Source: Pseudorhizobium banfieldiae (GTDB taxonomy: Bacteria; Pseudomonadota; Alphaproteobacteria; Rhizobiales; Rhizobiaceae). Taken from it: a DNA stretch of 64,000 bases. Both the position numbers and the translations under genes were made by a program. The stretch is taken from NCBI RefSeq assembly GCF_000967425.1, contig NZ_FO082820.1, positions 3,768,501 through 3,832,500 on the forward strand. The letters run 5' to 3'. Positions 45,780 through 56,365 of this stretch are shown piece after piece. The notes beneath the pieces were generated by a model, which was not told the DNA's origin, ran no database searches, and saw nothing but the letters and a program-made list of their open reading frames with translations. Numbering within the stretch: position 1 is the first letter of the stretch; the number at the start of each line of letters is the position of its first letter.

Positions 45780-47390
45780 ATGCAGGAGCTCGGACTTTAC
45801 AATCCGTCCAATGGGATAGCGGCGATCGGCTTCCAAGACGTTTCCCGCGTCAATTACAACCTCTCGGAAACGGAACTTTACGAAGAAGCGATCCGCAACC
45901 GGGAAGGCGACCTGACGGCGGACGGCGCACTGCGGGCCGTCACCGGCCAGCACACGGGTCGCTCGCCGAAGGACAAGTTCATCGTGCGCGATGACACGAC
46001 CGAGGATGTCATCTGGTGGGACAACAACCGGCCCATGTCGTCGGAACGCTTCGAGATTCTGCATCAGGACATGCTGGCTCATGCGGCTGGCAAGACCCTC
46101 TATGTCCAGGACCTGATCGGCGGTGCCGACCCGGAAAACGCGCTTCCGACACGGGTGGTGACCGAACTGGCCTGGCACGCGCTGTTCATCCGCAACCTCC
46201 TAATTCGGCCGAGCCGCGCTTCGCTCGAGACCTTCGTTCAGAAGCTGACCATCATAAACCTGCCGAGCTTCCGTGCCGACCCGGCCCGTCACGGCTGCCG
46301 GACGGAAACAGTCATCGCCTGTGACCTGACCCGCGGCATCGTGCTCATCGGCGGCACGTCCTATGCCGGGGAAAACAAGAAGTCGGTCTTCACCGTTCTC
46401 AATTACCTGCTTCCGTCAAAGCATGTCATGCCGATGCACTGCTCGGCCAATGTCGGTCCGGGTGGCGATGCGGCCGTCTTCTTCGGCCTCTCGGGCACCG
46501 GCAAGACGACCCTGTCGGCCGATCCGAGCCGCACGCTGATCGGCGATGACGAGCATGGGTGGGGCGAGAACGGCATCTTCAACTTCGAGGGTGGCTGCTA
46601 CGCCAAGGCGATCCGTCTTTCCGCCGAAGCGGAGCCGGAAATCTATGCCGCAACCCGCCGCTTCGGCACCGTGCTGGAAAACGTGGTCCTGGATGAAAAC
46701 CGTGTTCCGGATTTCGACGATGCGTCGCTGACGGAGAACACCCGCTCGGCCTATCCGCTGCATTTCATCCCGAATGCATCGGCGACGGGGATCGCGCCCC
46801 ATCCGAAGACGATCATCATGCTGACGGCTGACGCTTTCGGGGTCATGCCGCCGATCGCCCGGCTGACGCCCGAGCAGGCCATGTACCACTTCCTCTCCGG
46901 CTACACGGCCAAGGTGGCCGGTACAGAAAAGGGCGTGACCGAGCCGGAGGCGACGTTCTCCACCTGCTTCGGTGCGCCGTTCATGCCGCGCCATCCGGCG
47001 GAATACGGCAACCTGCTACGCGACCTGATCGATCGCCATGGCGTCGATTGCTGGCTCGTCAACACGGGCTGGACTGGCGGTGCTTATGGCGTCGGGCGTC
47101 GCATGCCGATCAAGGCGACGCGCGCGCTCCTGACGGCGGCCCTGACCGGGGACCTCAGAACCGCGCAGTTCCGCACCGACCCGAACTTCGGCTTTGCGGT
47201 CCCGGTTGCGGTTGAGGGTGTCGACACCGCCATTCTCGACCCACGCTCGACCTGGGCCGATGGTGCTGCCTACGACCAGCAGGCGAAGAAGCTCGTCTCG
47301 ATGTTCATCGCCAACTTCGAAAAGTTCGAGGACCATGTCGACAGCCGGGTGCGTGATGCCGCCCCTGTGCTGTTGAATGCGGCCGAGTAA
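45780..47390 (+). CDS. pckA: Phosphoenolpyruvate carboxykinase (ATP)
   Basis: PckA turns oxaloacetate into PEP with ATP, the entry to gluconeogenesis. The 536-residue product has [11 protein letters not shown] (kinase-1a loop), IGDDEHGW (metal) and the RSPKDKF segment with the conserved Arg and Lys. It stands next to chvI-chvG, as in other rhizobia, and is followed by a terminator. Confidence 0.98.
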   Translation: MQELGLYNPSNGIAAIGFQDVSRVNYNLSETELYEEAIRNREGDLTADGALRAVTGQHTGRSPKDKFIVRDDTTEDVIWWDNNRPMSSERFEILHQDMLAHAAGKTLYVQDLIGGADPENALPTRVVTELAWHALFIRNLLIRPSRASLETFVQKLTIINLPSFRADPARHGCRTETVIACDLTRGIVLIGGTSYAGENKKSVFTVLNYLLPSKHVMPMHCSANVGPGGDAAVFFGLSGTGKTTLSADPSRTLIGDDEHGWGENGIFNFEGGCYAKAIRLSAEAEPEIYAATRRFGTVLENVVLDENRVPDFDDASLTENTRSAYPLHFIPNASATGIAPHPKTIIMLTADAFGVMPPIARLTPEQAMYHFLSGYTAKVAGTEKGVTEPEATFSTCFGAPFMPRHPAEYGNLLRDLIDRHGVDCWLVNTGWTGGAYGVGRRMPIKATRALLTAALTGDLRTAQFRTDPNFGFAVPVAVEGVDTAILDPRSTWADGAAYDQQAKKLVSMFIANFEKFEDHVDSRVRDAAPVLLNAAE

Positions 47391-47414
47391 GCCACTCGAA
47401 CTGACTAGCATATG

Positions 47415-47446
47415 ACCGCCGGGCCCCAACGTCCGGCGGTTTTCTT
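47415..47446 (+). terminator. Rho-independent terminator after pckA
   Basis: ACCGCCGG (47415-47422) pairs with CCGGCGGT (47433-47440), followed by TTTTCTTT. Confidence 0.78.
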
Positions 47447-47485
47447 TGTCCATTGTTTATGGGATAGAGGCCACCGGAGGCGACC

Positions 47486-47920
47486 ATGGCCAGCAACCCG
47501 CTCTATATTAACGATCGCATCACCATTGCCGGCTGGGAATTGACAGAGCAGTTCGTGCTGGCTGGCGGCGCGGGCGGCCAGCACGTCAACAAGGTCTCGA
47601 CTGCCGTCCAACTCTTCTTCAACCTCGCCGATTCTCCGTCGCTGCCGGACCGTATCAAGGCGGCTGCCATTCGTCTGGCCGGGCGCAGGATGTCGAAGGA
47701 TGGCGTACTGATGATCGAGGCGAACCGGTTTCGCAGCCAGGACCGCAATCGCGAGGATGCGAGAGAGAGGCTGAAGGAGTTGATCCTCAAGGCATCCGAA
47801 CCGCCACCGCCGCCACGACGGGCGACCAAGCCCACCAAGGGCTCGGTCGAACGGCGTCTCAAAGCAAAGGCCGGCCGATCGGAAGTAAAGAAGATGCGTG
47901 GAAAGCCGGCGGGAGACTGA
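47486..47920 (+). CDS. arfB: Alternative ribosome-rescue factor ArfB (YaeJ)
   Basis: ArfB hydrolyses peptidyl-tRNA on stalled ribosomes. The 144-residue protein has the release-factor GGQ motif in GGAGGQHVNKVST, and a basic C-terminal tail rich in Lys and Arg that in ArfB enters the empty mRNA channel. It is small and lacks the codon-recognition domain of RF1/RF2. It lies five bases ahead of alkB. Confidence 0.93.
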   Translation: MASNPLYINDRITIAGWELTEQFVLAGGAGGQHVNKVSTAVQLFFNLADSPSLPDRIKAAAIRLAGRRMSKDGVLMIEANRFRSQDRNREDARERLKELILKASEPPPPPRRATKPTKGSVERRLKAKAGRSEVKKMRGKPAGD

Positions 47921-47924
47921 TCGG

Positions 47925-48536
47925 ATGACAGCTCTGCACGACGGAGTTCGCTACCTGCCTGCATATCTTGACCGAAAGGGCCAGGAGGCTCTTGTCGACG
48001 AAATCAGGCAGGTGGTCACGGAAGCACCGCTCTATGTTCCCGAGATGCCGCGTACCGGCAAGCCGATGTCGGTCCGAATGACGAATTGCGGCCCCCTCGG
48101 CTGGGTGACGGACAAAGAGTGCGGCTATCGCTACCAGGCCGCCCATCCCGTGACCGGTCGGCCGTGGCCTGCGATCCCGTCACGGCTTCTGGAACTGTGG
48201 GCGAAGATTGCCGACTACCCCAAGCCGCCAGAGGCGTGCCTCGTCAACTTCTATGACGATCAGGCACGCATGGGTCTGCATCAGGACAAGGACGAAACGG
48301 ATCTGTCCGCCCCCGTTCTCTCCATCTCGCTCGGAAACACCTGTCTCTTCCGGATCGGCGGAACGGAACGCAAGGAACCGACACACTCATTCCGCCTGAC
48401 GAGCGGAGACGTGCTCGTCCTCGGAGGAGCGGGGCGCCTCTGCTTCCACGGGGTGGACCGGGTCTACCCGGAGACCTCGACATTGCTGAGGAACGGCGGA
48501 CGCATCAACTTGACCTTGAGACGGGTCAACCCCTGA
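47925..48536 (+). CDS. alkB: Alpha-ketoglutarate-dependent DNA repair dioxygenase AlkB
   Basis: AlkB removes alkyl groups from damaged bases. The 203-residue product has HQDKDE (Fe-binding His and Asp) and FHGVDRV (third His); RINLTLRR binds 2-oxoglutarate. The ATG at 47925 is chosen; the frame is open nine codons upstream into arfB. Its stop directly abuts the coaA stop on the other strand. Confidence 0.94.
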   Translation: MTALHDGVRYLPAYLDRKGQEALVDEIRQVVTEAPLYVPEMPRTGKPMSVRMTNCGPLGWVTDKECGYRYQAAHPVTGRPWPAIPSRLLELWAKIADYPKPPEACLVNFYDDQARMGLHQDKDETDLSAPVLSISLGNTCLFRIGGTERKEPTHSFRLTSGDVLVLGGAGRLCFHGVDRVYPETSTLLRNGGRINLTLRRVNP

Positions 48537-49523
48537 TCAGAGCTTGCGCAGTGCGACCGTCTCGACCAGGTGGTTCGAGCCCTTGCGCAGGATGAGGTCA
48601 GCGCGGGGGCGGGTCGGCAGGATGTTCTGCCGCAGGTTCTTCAGGTTGATGTTCTCCCACAGCCCCTCGGCGATCGCGCGCGCCGCATCCTCGCTGATGG
48701 TTGCATAGCGGTGGAAGAAGGAATTCGGATCACGGAAAGCTGTGTTGCGAAGCTTCATGAAGCGCTCGACATACCAGTTATGGATCAGCGCCTCGTCCGC
48801 GTCGATATAGATCGAGAAGTCGAAGAAGTCCGAAACCATGGGCACGAACTTGCCATCCGCCGGCAGATCGCGGGACTGCAGCACGTTGATGCCTTCGAAG
48901 ATCAGGATGTCCGGGCGATCGACTACAGTGAATTCATCAGGGAGCACGTCATAGGTGAGGTGGGAATAGCGTGGTGCCTTGACGTTCGGCTGGCCGGCCT
49001 TGATCGCCGAGAGGAAGCGCAACAGCGCGCCGATGTCGTAGCTTTCCGGAAAGCCCTTCCGTTCCATCAGGTTCTCGCGCCTGAGCACTGCATTGGGGTG
49101 GAGAAAGCCGTCGGTGGTGATCAGGTCCACCTTCGGGCTGGAGGGCCAGCGGGCCAGCAGCTCCTTCAGGATACGCGCCGTCGTGGACTTGCCGACCGCC
49201 ACGGAGCCCGCAATGCCAATGACGAAGGGTGTCTTGGTGACGTCGGACAGGCTGAGGAACCGGTTGCGCTGCTGGAACAGCAGCAGCGAAGCCTCCACAT
49301 GCGCCGAAAGAAGCCGTGACAGCGACAGGTAGATGCGCCGGACCTCGTCGAGATCAATCGGGTCGTCGAGGGAGCGCAGCCGTGCCACCTCGTCGAAAGT
49401 CAGCGTCAAAGGCGTATCCGCTCGGAAACGCGCCCACTCCGCCGATGTGAAGACGTGGTAGGGCGAGTAGGTCGCGGAAGAGGATTGCTCGGTGCCTTCA
49501 GCCGGTTGCGCTGCCGGGGTCAT
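48537..49523 (-). CDS. coaA: Pantothenate kinase, type I
   Basis: CoaA catalyses the first and regulated step of CoA synthesis. The 328-residue product has the P-loop [12 protein letters not shown] and the conserved TTDGFLHPN and EGINVLQ segments. It is the last gene of the his series and overlaps hisE by 4 bp. Confidence 0.97.
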   Translation of the reverse strand: MTPAAQPAEGTEQSSSATYSPYHVFTSAEWARFRADTPLTLTFDEVARLRSLDDPIDLDEVRRIYLSLSRLLSAHVEASLLLFQQRNRFLSLSDVTKTPFVIGIAGSVAVGKSTTARILKELLARWPSSPKVDLITTDGFLHPNAVLRRENLMERKGFPESYDIGALLRFLSAIKAGQPNVKAPRYSHLTYDVLPDEFTVVDRPDILIFEGINVLQSRDLPADGKFVPMVSDFFDFSIYIDADEALIHNWYVERFMKLRNTAFRDPNSFFHRYATISEDAARAIAEGLWENINLKNLRQNILPTRPRADLILRKGSNHLVETVALRKL

Positions 49524-49840
49524 GATGGACGGTTCGCCTTTTCCTGCAGGCCGGACTGGGCGGTCCGCCGCTGAAGTTCGTCCAGCACATCCTTGAGCGG
49601 AATCCCGGCGATATTCAATACGACCATTAGGTGATAAAGGAGGTCCGCGCTTTCGCTCACCAACTCCGGCCGCCCCTGCGAAACCGCGGCGATCACCGTC
49701 TCGACGGCTTCCTCACCGAGTTTCTTGGCGGCCTTTGTCTGACCGGCGGCTACGAGTTTCGCCGTCCAGGACTCATCGGTTGCAGCCTTGGCACGCGTTG
49801 CGACGATCCGCTCGAGATCGCTGAGGGAGAAATCGCTCAT
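49520..49840 (-). CDS. hisE: Phosphoribosyl-ATP pyrophosphatase
   Basis: HisE takes pyrophosphate from phosphoribosyl-ATP, the second step of histidine synthesis. The 106-residue protein has the conserved [10 protein letters not shown] and ESADLLYHL helices with the metal-binding Glu and Asp. It lies between hisF and coaA. Confidence 0.96.
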   Translation of the reverse strand: MSDFSLSDLERIVATRAKAATDESWTAKLVAAGQTKAAKKLGEEAVETVIAAVSQGRPELVSESADLLYHLMVVLNIAGIPLKDVLDELQRRTAQSGLQEKANRPS

Positions 49841-49858
49841 CTTCTGTCTCCAGCGACG

Positions 49859-50635
49859 TCAGTATAGCCGCATCGCGATGCCGTGCTCGGCCATGTAACG
49901 CTTGGCTTCGCCGACGGTATAGGTCCCGAAGTGAAATATCGAGGCCGCCAGAACGGCGGTGGCATGACCGTCCCGAATGCCGGCCACGAGGTCATCGAGC
50001 GTGCCGACGCCTCCGGAGGCGACGACCGGAACCTTCACGCTGTCGGCAATCGCCTTGGTCAGCGCAATGTCGTAACCGCTCTTGGTGCCGTCGCGGTCCA
50101 TCGAGGTGACCAGCAGCTCGCCGGCGCCCTTGTCGACAACCTTGGCGGCGAATTCCAGCGCATCGATGCCCGTGGCCTGGCGACCGCCATGGGTGAAGAT
50201 CTCCCAGCGATCCAGTTCTCCGGCCGAAGAGACCTTTTTGGCATCGATCGACACGACGATGCACTGATTGCCGAATTTGTCGGCGGCCTCGGCAACGAAA
50301 TCCGGGCTTTTCACGGCGGCGGAATTGATCGAAACCTTGTCCGCGCCGGCAAGCAGAAGCCTCCGGATATCGCCGACGCTGCGTACGCCGCCGCCGACCG
50401 TCAGCGGCATGAAGCAATGGTCTGCGGTTCGGGCAACGACGTCGAAGATGGTCTCGCGATTATCCGAAGACGCGGTGATGTCGAGGAAGCAGAGCTCGTC
50501 AGCGCCGGCGGCGTCATAGGCCTTGGCCGCCTCGACCGGATCGCCGGCATCGATCAAGTCGACGAAATTGACACCCTTGACGACGCGACCGTCCTTGACG
50601 TCGAGGCACGGGATGACGCGGGCCTTGAGGCTCAT
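49859..50635 (-). CDS. hisF: Imidazole glycerol phosphate synthase subunit HisF
   Basis: HisF forms imidazole glycerol phosphate and AICAR, using ammonia from HisH. The 258-residue TIM barrel has the N-terminal [16 protein letters not shown] with the catalytic Asp, and the second Asp lies in [12 protein letters not shown]. It overlaps hisA by 4 bp. Confidence 0.98.
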   Translation of the reverse strand: MSLKARVIPCLDVKDGRVVKGVNFVDLIDAGDPVEAAKAYDAAGADELCFLDITASSDNRETIFDVVARTADHCFMPLTVGGGVRSVGDIRRLLLAGADKVSINSAAVKSPDFVAEAADKFGNQCIVVSIDAKKVSSAGELDRWEIFTHGGRQATGIDALEFAAKVVDKGAGELLVTSMDRDGTKSGYDIALTKAIADSVKVPVVASGGVGTLDDLVAGIRDGHATAVLAASIFHFGTYTVGEAKRYMAEHGIAMRLY

Positions 50636-51375
50636 GCGGCCTCTCCTTTCTGCTTGCGGATCAGCGCCAGCGCCTCGGCCGGATCGATCCGGCCGTCATA
50701 GAGCGCGCGACCGGATATCGCGCCTTCCAGACGTGCGGCATCAGGCTGCAGCATCCGCCGTATGTCGTCGATCGATGCAAGGCCTCCGGAGGCGATGACG
50801 GGGATCGACACCGCATTCGCGAGTTCTAGGGTCGACTCCCAGTTGATGCCGGTCAGGATGCCGTCGCGGTCGATGTCCGTGTAGATGATCGCTGAGACGC
50901 CGGCGCCTTCGAACTTCTGGGCGAGCTCGATGACGCCGAGCTCGGAAGCCTCCGCCCAGCCCTCGACGGCGACCTTGCCGCCCTTGGCATCGATGCCGAC
51001 GGCGATCTTGCCGGGAAATTCTTTGCAGGCTTCGATGACCAGTGCGGGATCGCGCACCGCCACGGTGCCGAGGATGACGCGCGCCAGTCCGCGCGACAGC
51101 CAGTTCTCGATATGTGCGAGCGTGCGAATGCCGCCACCGAGCTGCACCGGGTTCTTCGTTGCCTTCAGGATAGCATCTACGGCCGCGCCGTTGACGCTTT
51201 CGCCGGCGAAGGCGCCGTTCAGGTCGACCACATGCAGCCACTCGAAGCCCTGGTCTTCGAAGGCTTTCGCCTGGGCTGCCGGGTCAGCATTATATACGGT
51301 GGCCTGCTCCATGTCGCCGAGCTTGAGGCGCACGCACTGGCCGTCCTTGAGGTCGATGGCGGGAAAGAGGATCAT
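50632..51375 (-). CDS. hisA: ProFAR isomerase HisA
   Basis: HisA is the Amadori isomerase acting on ProFAR. The 247-residue TIM barrel has [14 protein letters not shown] with catalytic Asp and the second Asp in [10 protein letters not shown]. It starts 3 bp after hisH and overlaps hisF by 4 bp. Confidence 0.98.
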   Translation of the reverse strand: MILFPAIDLKDGQCVRLKLGDMEQATVYNADPAAQAKAFEDQGFEWLHVVDLNGAFAGESVNGAAVDAILKATKNPVQLGGGIRTLAHIENWLSRGLARVILGTVAVRDPALVIEACKEFPGKIAVGIDAKGGKVAVEGWAEASELGVIELAQKFEGAGVSAIIYTDIDRDGILTGINWESTLELANAVSIPVIASGGLASIDDIRRMLQPDAARLEGAISGRALYDGRIDPAEALALIRKQKGEAA

Positions 51376-51378
51376 GCT

Positions 51379-52029
51379 TCAGGGCTTCCATCGCAGAAAA
51401 TTGGCGATCAGTGCGAGACCCAGGGTCTGGCTCTTCTCCGGGTGGAATTGCGAGCCGGCCATGTTGTCGCGGGCCACGAAGGCGGTCATTGGTCCACCGT
51501 AGTCGGTGGTCGCCACGACGTCCTGCGGGTTCTTTGCCGCCAGATGATAGGAGTGGACGAAATAGGCGTGCAGTCCATCCGGTCCGGTCGGGATTCCATC
51601 GAAGAGAGGGTGAGGGCGCTTCAGGTCGAGCGTATTCCAGCCAATCTGCGGGATCTTCAGGTTCGGATCGGAAGGCTCCATTTCCCTGACGTCGCCTTCG
51701 ATCCAGCCAAGGCCATGCGTGACCGTCTTCTCGAGCCCGCGGGATGACATGAGCTGCATGCCGACGCAGATGCCGAAGAAGGGCCGGCCATTTTTCTCGA
51801 CCGCCTGAACCAGCGCGTCGTGCATTCCGGGGACGGCGTCGAGCCCGGCGCGGCAGTCTGCATAGGCGCCGACGCCCGGCAGGACGATCCGATCGGCCGC
51901 GGCAACCACATCCGCCTTGTCGGTCAGCTCGACCGTGGCACTTAGGCCCCCCTCGTGCGCGGCACGTTCGAAGGCCTTGGTCGCAGACCTGAGATTGCCG
52001 GAGCCGTAGTCGATGATCGCGACGCGCAT
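51379..52029 (-). CDS. hisH: Imidazole glycerol phosphate synthase subunit HisH
   Basis: HisH is the glutaminase that feeds ammonia to HisF. From the ATG at 52029 the protein has 216 residues. The nucleophile Cys is in FGICVGMQL, and the His-Glu pair is in QFHPEKSQ. The frame is open upstream, but that part has no family similarity. It overlaps the DUF2628 gene by one base. Confidence 0.97.
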   Translation of the reverse strand: MRVAIIDYGSGNLRSATKAFERAAHEGGLSATVELTDKADVVAAADRIVLPGVGAYADCRAGLDAVPGMHDALVQAVEKNGRPFFGICVGMQLMSSRGLEKTVTHGLGWIEGDVREMEPSDPNLKIPQIGWNTLDLKRPHPLFDGIPTGPDGLHAYFVHSYHLAAKNPQDVVATTDYGGPMTAFVARDNMAGSQFHPEKSQTLGLALIANFLRWKP

Positions 52030-52505
52030 CAGCGTCCTCCCTGGTCGAAGAGGCCAATCCCGCCACGGTCCCACCCTGCTGCGGAGGGGGTGCGAACGGA
52101 ATTTACCCAGTTGGCAGCGGCGACCGGGGCCGTCGAAGCCTGAGGCAGGCCTGCAAAGTAAATTTCCTCGGCGGTATCGAGATCCGCTGCCATGACAACG
52201 TCCTGCAGCGCCCACCCGCGCCGGATGAGGCTCTCGCTATAGAAGTGCCGTCCTTCCAGTGCAACGAGAAGATTGATGGAAAGGGCGGCGAGAAATCCCA
52301 CCACCGCAAATCCGGAAACCTGCATCAGCTGGCCGGCGGCAACCTGTGCAAGGAAGACAGCCAGTGCCGCGAGCCACAGCCGCTTGGTCAGGAGCCAGAT
52401 CCATGGAAAGAACAGCGCAAGCCAGGAGAAGCGGTCGGCAAGGATCACGGTCTTCTCGTGATCCGGATCTGTGCCCGGAGGGGTGAGAATAAGATAACTC
52501 TTCAA
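52029..52505 (-). CDS. DUF2628 membrane protein between hisB and hisH
   Basis: This 158-residue protein starts at a TTG with AAGGAG five bases upstream, giving the [10 protein letters not shown] start seen in its relatives. It has a hydrophobic block at about residues 25-80 ([22 protein letters not shown] and the [17 protein letters not shown] segment) and a soluble C-terminus. It has no known role in histidine synthesis. The one-base overlap with hisH suggests it is cotranscribed in the his operon. Confidence 0.8.
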   Translation of the reverse strand: MKSYLILTPPGTDPDHEKTVILADRFSWLALFFPWIWLLTKRLWLAALAVFLAQVAAGQLMQVSGFAVVGFLAALSINLLVALEGRHFYSESLIRRGWALQDVVMAADLDTAEEIYFAGLPQASTAPVAAANWVNSVRTPSAAGWDRGGIGLFDQGGR

Positions 52506-52522
52506 CTTTGCTCCTTGGCCGC

Positions 52523-53128
52523 TCAGACCAGCGTTCCCTTCGTGGAGGGGACACGGCCTGCCTGGCGCGGGTCGATCTCGGTTGCCGTTCGGAGGCAACG
52601 TGCCACCGCCTTGAAGCAGGTCTCGGCGATATGGTGGTTGTTGGCGCCGTAGTAGTTGAAGATGTGCAGCGTGATGCCGGCATTCTGGGCGAATGCCTGG
52701 AAGAATTCACGCACCAATTCCGTATCGAAGCTGCCGACCTTCGGGGAACTGAACTCGACATTCCAGACCAGGAAGGGTCGGCCCGACAGGTCGACCGCTG
52801 CCTTGGTCATCGTTTCGTCCATGGCAAGATCGAGCGAGGCATAGCGCGTGATCCCGCGGCGGTCGCCGAGGGCCCGGGAGATCGCCTGGCCGATCGCGAT
52901 GCCCGTATCCTCAACCGTGTGGTGGTCGTCGATATGGAGGTCGCCCTCGACCGCGATCTCCATGTCGATCAGCGAGTGGCGGGCCAACTGGTCGAGCATG
53001 TGATCGAAGAAGCCGACGCCCGTGGAGATCTGCGAGGTTCCCGTTCCGTCGAGGTTGACGGTGACGGAGACCGATGTCTCGTTCGTCTTGCGGGAAACCG
53101 ATCCCATGCGCGCGGCGATTTCGGCCAT
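52523..53128 (-). CDS. hisB: Imidazoleglycerol-phosphate dehydratase
   Basis: HisB catalyses the sixth step of histidine synthesis. The 201-residue protein has the two metal-binding HHxxE motifs, [10 protein letters not shown] and [10 protein letters not shown], and begins [15 protein letters not shown] at the ATG at 53128, with GGAG six bases upstream. It is the first gene of the his series, divergent from hslV. Confidence 0.97.
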   Translation of the reverse strand: MAEIAARMGSVSRKTNETSVSVTVNLDGTGTSQISTGVGFFDHMLDQLARHSLIDMEIAVEGDLHIDDHHTVEDTGIAIGQAISRALGDRRGITRYASLDLAMDETMTKAAVDLSGRPFLVWNVEFSSPKVGSFDTELVREFFQAFAQNAGITLHIFNYYGANNHHIAETCFKAVARCLRTATEIDPRQAGRVPSTKGTLV

Positions 53129-53217
53129 TGTCTGCTCCATGCGAGTGTCGTGCGCTCCATAACAGGCGGCCTGCCAAATATCCAGCAAAAGCGCGGCGCG
53201 CCTTCCGATAGGCTCGG

Positions 53218-53248
53218 CTTGATTTGCAATCATGAGATCCCCGCTTAC
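53218..53248 (+). promoter_or_regulatory. Possible heat-shock (RpoH) promoter of hslVU
   Basis: CTTGATT at 53218-53224 and CCCCGCTTAC from 53239 are 14 bp apart, close to the sigma-32 pattern CTTGAAA-N13-15-CCCCATnT. It lies about 60 bp before the hslV ATG. hslVU is heat-shock regulated in other bacteria. Confidence 0.45.
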
Positions 53249-53310
53249 ATAGGCATCAACAGGGCGCAAAGCCTCCAACGCAAGGAGCCTTCGAGGCAAA
53301 CGGGTAAAGA

Positions 53311-53835
53311 ATGACAACGATCATAACGGTCCGAAAGGGCGGCAAGGTCATCATGGCTGGCGATGGCCAGGTGAGCCTCGGCCAGACAGTGATGAAGGGC
53401 AACGCCCGCAAGGTCCGCCGCATCGGCAAGGGTGAGGTGATAGCCGGTTTTGCCGGCGCAACGGCGGATGCCTTCACGCTGCTCGACCGGCTGGAGAAGA
53501 AGCTCGAGCAATATCCCGGTCAGTTGATGCGGGCTGCCGTGGAACTAGCCAAGGACTGGCGGACCGATAAGTATCTTCGCAATCTCGAGGCGATGATGCT
53601 GGTGGCCGACAAGACCATCACGCTCGCCGTCACCGGCAATGGGGATGTGCTGGAGCCCGAGCACGGCACGATCGCCATCGGTTCTGGTGGGAACTATGCG
53701 TATGCGGCGGCGCGGGCACTGATGGACAGCGACAGGTCGGCGGAGGAAATAGCCCGCACCGCGCTCGATATCGCCGCCGAGATTTGCGTCTACACGAACC
53801 ACAATCTCGTTGTTGAGGCGCTGGACGCCGAGTAA
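53311..53835 (+). CDS. hslV: ATP-dependent protease subunit HslV (ClpQ)
   Basis: HslV is the peptidase ring of the HslUV protease. The 174-residue protein begins [20 protein letters not shown]; after Met removal Thr2 becomes the catalytic N-terminal threonine. It lies 68 bp ahead of hslU, and the two form one unit, perhaps heat-shock controlled. Confidence 0.97.
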   Translation: MTTIITVRKGGKVIMAGDGQVSLGQTVMKGNARKVRRIGKGEVIAGFAGATADAFTLLDRLEKKLEQYPGQLMRAAVELAKDWRTDKYLRNLEAMMLVADKTITLAVTGNGDVLEPEHGTIAIGSGGNYAYAAARALMDSDRSAEEIARTALDIAAEICVYTNHNLVVEALDAE

Positions 53836-53903
53836 TGACATTCAGGAATGGGTCCCCGCCCGGGCTTTCGGGAGCCGGGCGGCAGGAACGCCAAGAGGAC
53901 ATC

Positions 53904-55211
53904 ATGACAAACTTCTCCCCCCGCGAGATCGTCTCCGAACTCGACCGTCACATCATCGGGCAGCACGATGCCAAGCGCGCCGTGGCTATCGCATTGCGCA
54001 ACCGCTGGCGTCGCCAGCAGCTCGACGAGAGCCTGCGCGATGAGGTGATGCCGAAGAACATCCTGATGATCGGCCCGACCGGTGTCGGCAAGACCGAGAT
54101 CTCGCGGCGTCTGGCAAAGCTTGCCGGCGCCCCCTTCATCAAGGTCGAGGCCACCAAGTTCACCGAGGTTGGCTACGTCGGCCGCGATGTCGAGCAGATC
54201 ATCCGCGACCTCGTCGAGGTCGGCATCGGCCTGGTGCGCGAGAAGAAGCGCGCCGAGGTGCAGGCGAAGGCGCATATGAGTGCCGAAGAACGTGTCCTCG
54301 ATGCGCTGGTTGGCCCAACCGCGTCGCCGGCAACCCGCGACAGCTTCCGCAAGAAGCTCCGCAATGGTGAGCTGGACGACAAGGAGATTGAGATCGAGGT
54401 GGCCGACAGCGGCTCCGGCATGCCCGGTTTCGAGATCCCGGGCATGCCCGGCGCCAATATCGGTGTCCTGAACCTCTCGGAAATGTTCGGCAAGGCCCTC
54501 GGAGGCCGCACCAAGAAGGTGCGAACCACCGTCTCCAAGTCCTATGGCGAACTCATCAGGGATGAATCCGACAAGCTCATCGACAATGAGGTCATCCAGC
54601 GCGAGGCGGTACGCGCGGTGGAAAATGACGGCATCGTCTTCCTCGACGAGATCGACAAGATCGCAGCCCGTGACGGCGGCCTGGGCGCCGGCGTTTCGCG
54701 CGAGGGCGTGCAGCGTGACCTCCTGCCGCTGGTCGAGGGAACGACGGTCGCAACCAAATATGGGCCGGTCAAGACCGATCATGTCCTCTTCATCGCCTCC
54801 GGTGCCTTCCATGTGGCGAAGCCGTCGGATCTCCTGCCGGAGCTGCAGGGTCGCCTTCCAATCCGCGTCGAACTGCGCCCGCTGACGAAGGAGGATTTCC
54901 GCCGCATCCTGACCGAGACGGAGGCAAGTCTGATCCGCCAGTACAAGGCGCTGATGGAGACAGAGCAGCTAAGCCTGGACTTCACGGAGGACGCCATCGA
55001 TGCGCTAGCCGATGTCGCCGTCCATCTGAACTCGTCGGTTGAGAACATCGGCGCCCGCCGCCTTCAGACGGTCATGGAGCGAGTGCTGGATGAAATCTCG
55101 TTCAACGCACCCGATCGAGCCGGCAATACTGTGATGATCGATGCCGATTATGTGCGTGAGCATGTAGGAGATCTCGCAGCCGATACGGATCTGTCACGCT
55201 ATATCCTGTAG
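53904..55211 (+). CDS. hslU: ATP-dependent protease ATPase subunit HslU (ClpY)
   Basis: HslU unfolds substrates for HslV. From the ATG at 53904 it has 435 residues, the usual size. Walker A GPTGVGKT is at 57-64, Walker B in [11 protein letters not shown] and sensor motif GRLPIRVEL follows. The C-terminal SRYIL matches the tail that docks in HslV. The frame is open 23 codons upstream without family similarity. Confidence 0.97.
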   Translation: MTNFSPREIVSELDRHIIGQHDAKRAVAIALRNRWRRQQLDESLRDEVMPKNILMIGPTGVGKTEISRRLAKLAGAPFIKVEATKFTEVGYVGRDVEQIIRDLVEVGIGLVREKKRAEVQAKAHMSAEERVLDALVGPTASPATRDSFRKKLRNGELDDKEIEIEVADSGSGMPGFEIPGMPGANIGVLNLSEMFGKALGGRTKKVRTTVSKSYGELIRDESDKLIDNEVIQREAVRAVENDGIVFLDEIDKIAARDGGLGAGVSREGVQRDLLPLVEGTTVATKYGPVKTDHVLFIASGAFHVAKPSDLLPELQGRLPIRVELRPLTKEDFRRILTETEASLIRQYKALMETEQLSLDFTEDAIDALADVAVHLNSSVENIGARRLQTVMERVLDEISFNAPDRAGNTVMIDADYVREHVGDLAADTDLSRYIL

Positions 55212-55393
55212 CGTGGCAGCAACGCAGGCGAGGGATCTAGTGCATTTGACGTCAAGTTGATGTACACCGCCTCGACATGACGCCGGCCGATCGCTTAAAG
55301 GCTGGCGTCAACTCCGATGAAGAGAGCGAGTCTGGCGCGCCGGTCCTGCCGACATGGCCTGCCACGTTTGCCCGAGTCTGCAGGTCCGACATC

Positions 55394-56323
55394 TTGAAAC
55401 GACTTCTACTCGCCTTTGTCCTGGCGCTGAGCACTATACCGGCGGCTGAAGCTGCTGGTCTTCGTGCGGTCCCGGAAGGCAATCGCCACGCCGAACAGCC
55501 GAAGGTGCCGGGCGCATCCGTCCGTCGCACCCAGGCCGGCCGCACCACTTTTGACCTCAAGTACGAGAAGATCCGTGACCTGCTGTCCGGAGATCGTGCA
55601 CTGATCGCCAAGATCAAGGCGACTGCGGCCGACTACCGGCTGGACCCGATCCACATGATCGGCGCGATCGTCGGTGAGCATACCTACAATGTCGACGCCT
55701 ACGACCGGCTCCAGTCCTACTACATCAAGGCGGCTGCCTATGCCGGGGATCGCTTCCGCTTCGGGCACGGTGACGAGTCCGTCAGCGAGTTCGTTGCCCG
55801 TCCTGAATTCCGTCAATGCGAAGGCAAGGCGGATTCCTACAGTCTGTGGACCTGCCGCGAGGTTGTGTGGGAGAAGGAATTCCGTGGCCGCACGGTCGGC
55901 GGCATCGCCTTCCCGAACAACCGTTTCAGCGCCGTCTTCTTTCAACCCTTCTACGCCGGGCAGACTTTCGGCCTCGGACAGGTGAACCCGCTGACCGCGC
56001 TGATGCTGTCGGACATGGTAGCCAAGTCGTCCGGTTATCCGAAGCTCGACGAAAACGATGCGGCGGGGGTCTACGAGGCGATCATGGATCCTGACAAGTC
56101 CCTGGCCTACATGGCTGCGGCGATCCGCAAATCCATCGACGATTATGCATCCATCGCGCGCGTGGACATATCGACCAATCCCGGCATAACGGCGACCCTC
56201 TACAATACGGGCGGCTCGGCGCAGCGTGCCGCTGCGCTGAAGGCGCGTAGCGGGCTGCCGGAAGAAAACTACTATGGCTGGCTCGTCAACGATAAGCTCG
56301 AAGAGTTGAAATCACTGCTCTGA
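55394..56323 (+). CDS. DUF1402 secreted protein, lysozyme-like fold possible
   Basis: This 309-residue protein, from a TTG at 55394, has a signal peptide (KRLLLAFVLALSTIPAAEA) and a DUF1402 domain. The segment IHMIGAIVGEHTYN resembles the start of a transglycosylase-like fold with a Glu, and GQTFGLGQVNP looks like a lysozyme-type GLGQ. This is a weak resemblance. An ATG start 39 codons upstream gives no signal peptide. Function unknown. Confidence 0.72.
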   Translation: MKRLLLAFVLALSTIPAAEAAGLRAVPEGNRHAEQPKVPGASVRRTQAGRTTFDLKYEKIRDLLSGDRALIAKIKATAADYRLDPIHMIGAIVGEHTYNVDAYDRLQSYYIKAAAYAGDRFRFGHGDESVSEFVARPEFRQCEGKADSYSLWTCREVVWEKEFRGRTVGGIAFPNNRFSAVFFQPFYAGQTFGLGQVNPLTALMLSDMVAKSSGYPKLDENDAAGVYEAIMDPDKSLAYMAAAIRKSIDDYASIARVDISTNPGITATLYNTGGSAQRAAALKARSGLPEENYYGWLVNDKLEELKSLL

Positions 56324-56365
56324 CTCCTGATATTCCTGGTTTGCACCAGTTTCAGGAGGGCTTCG

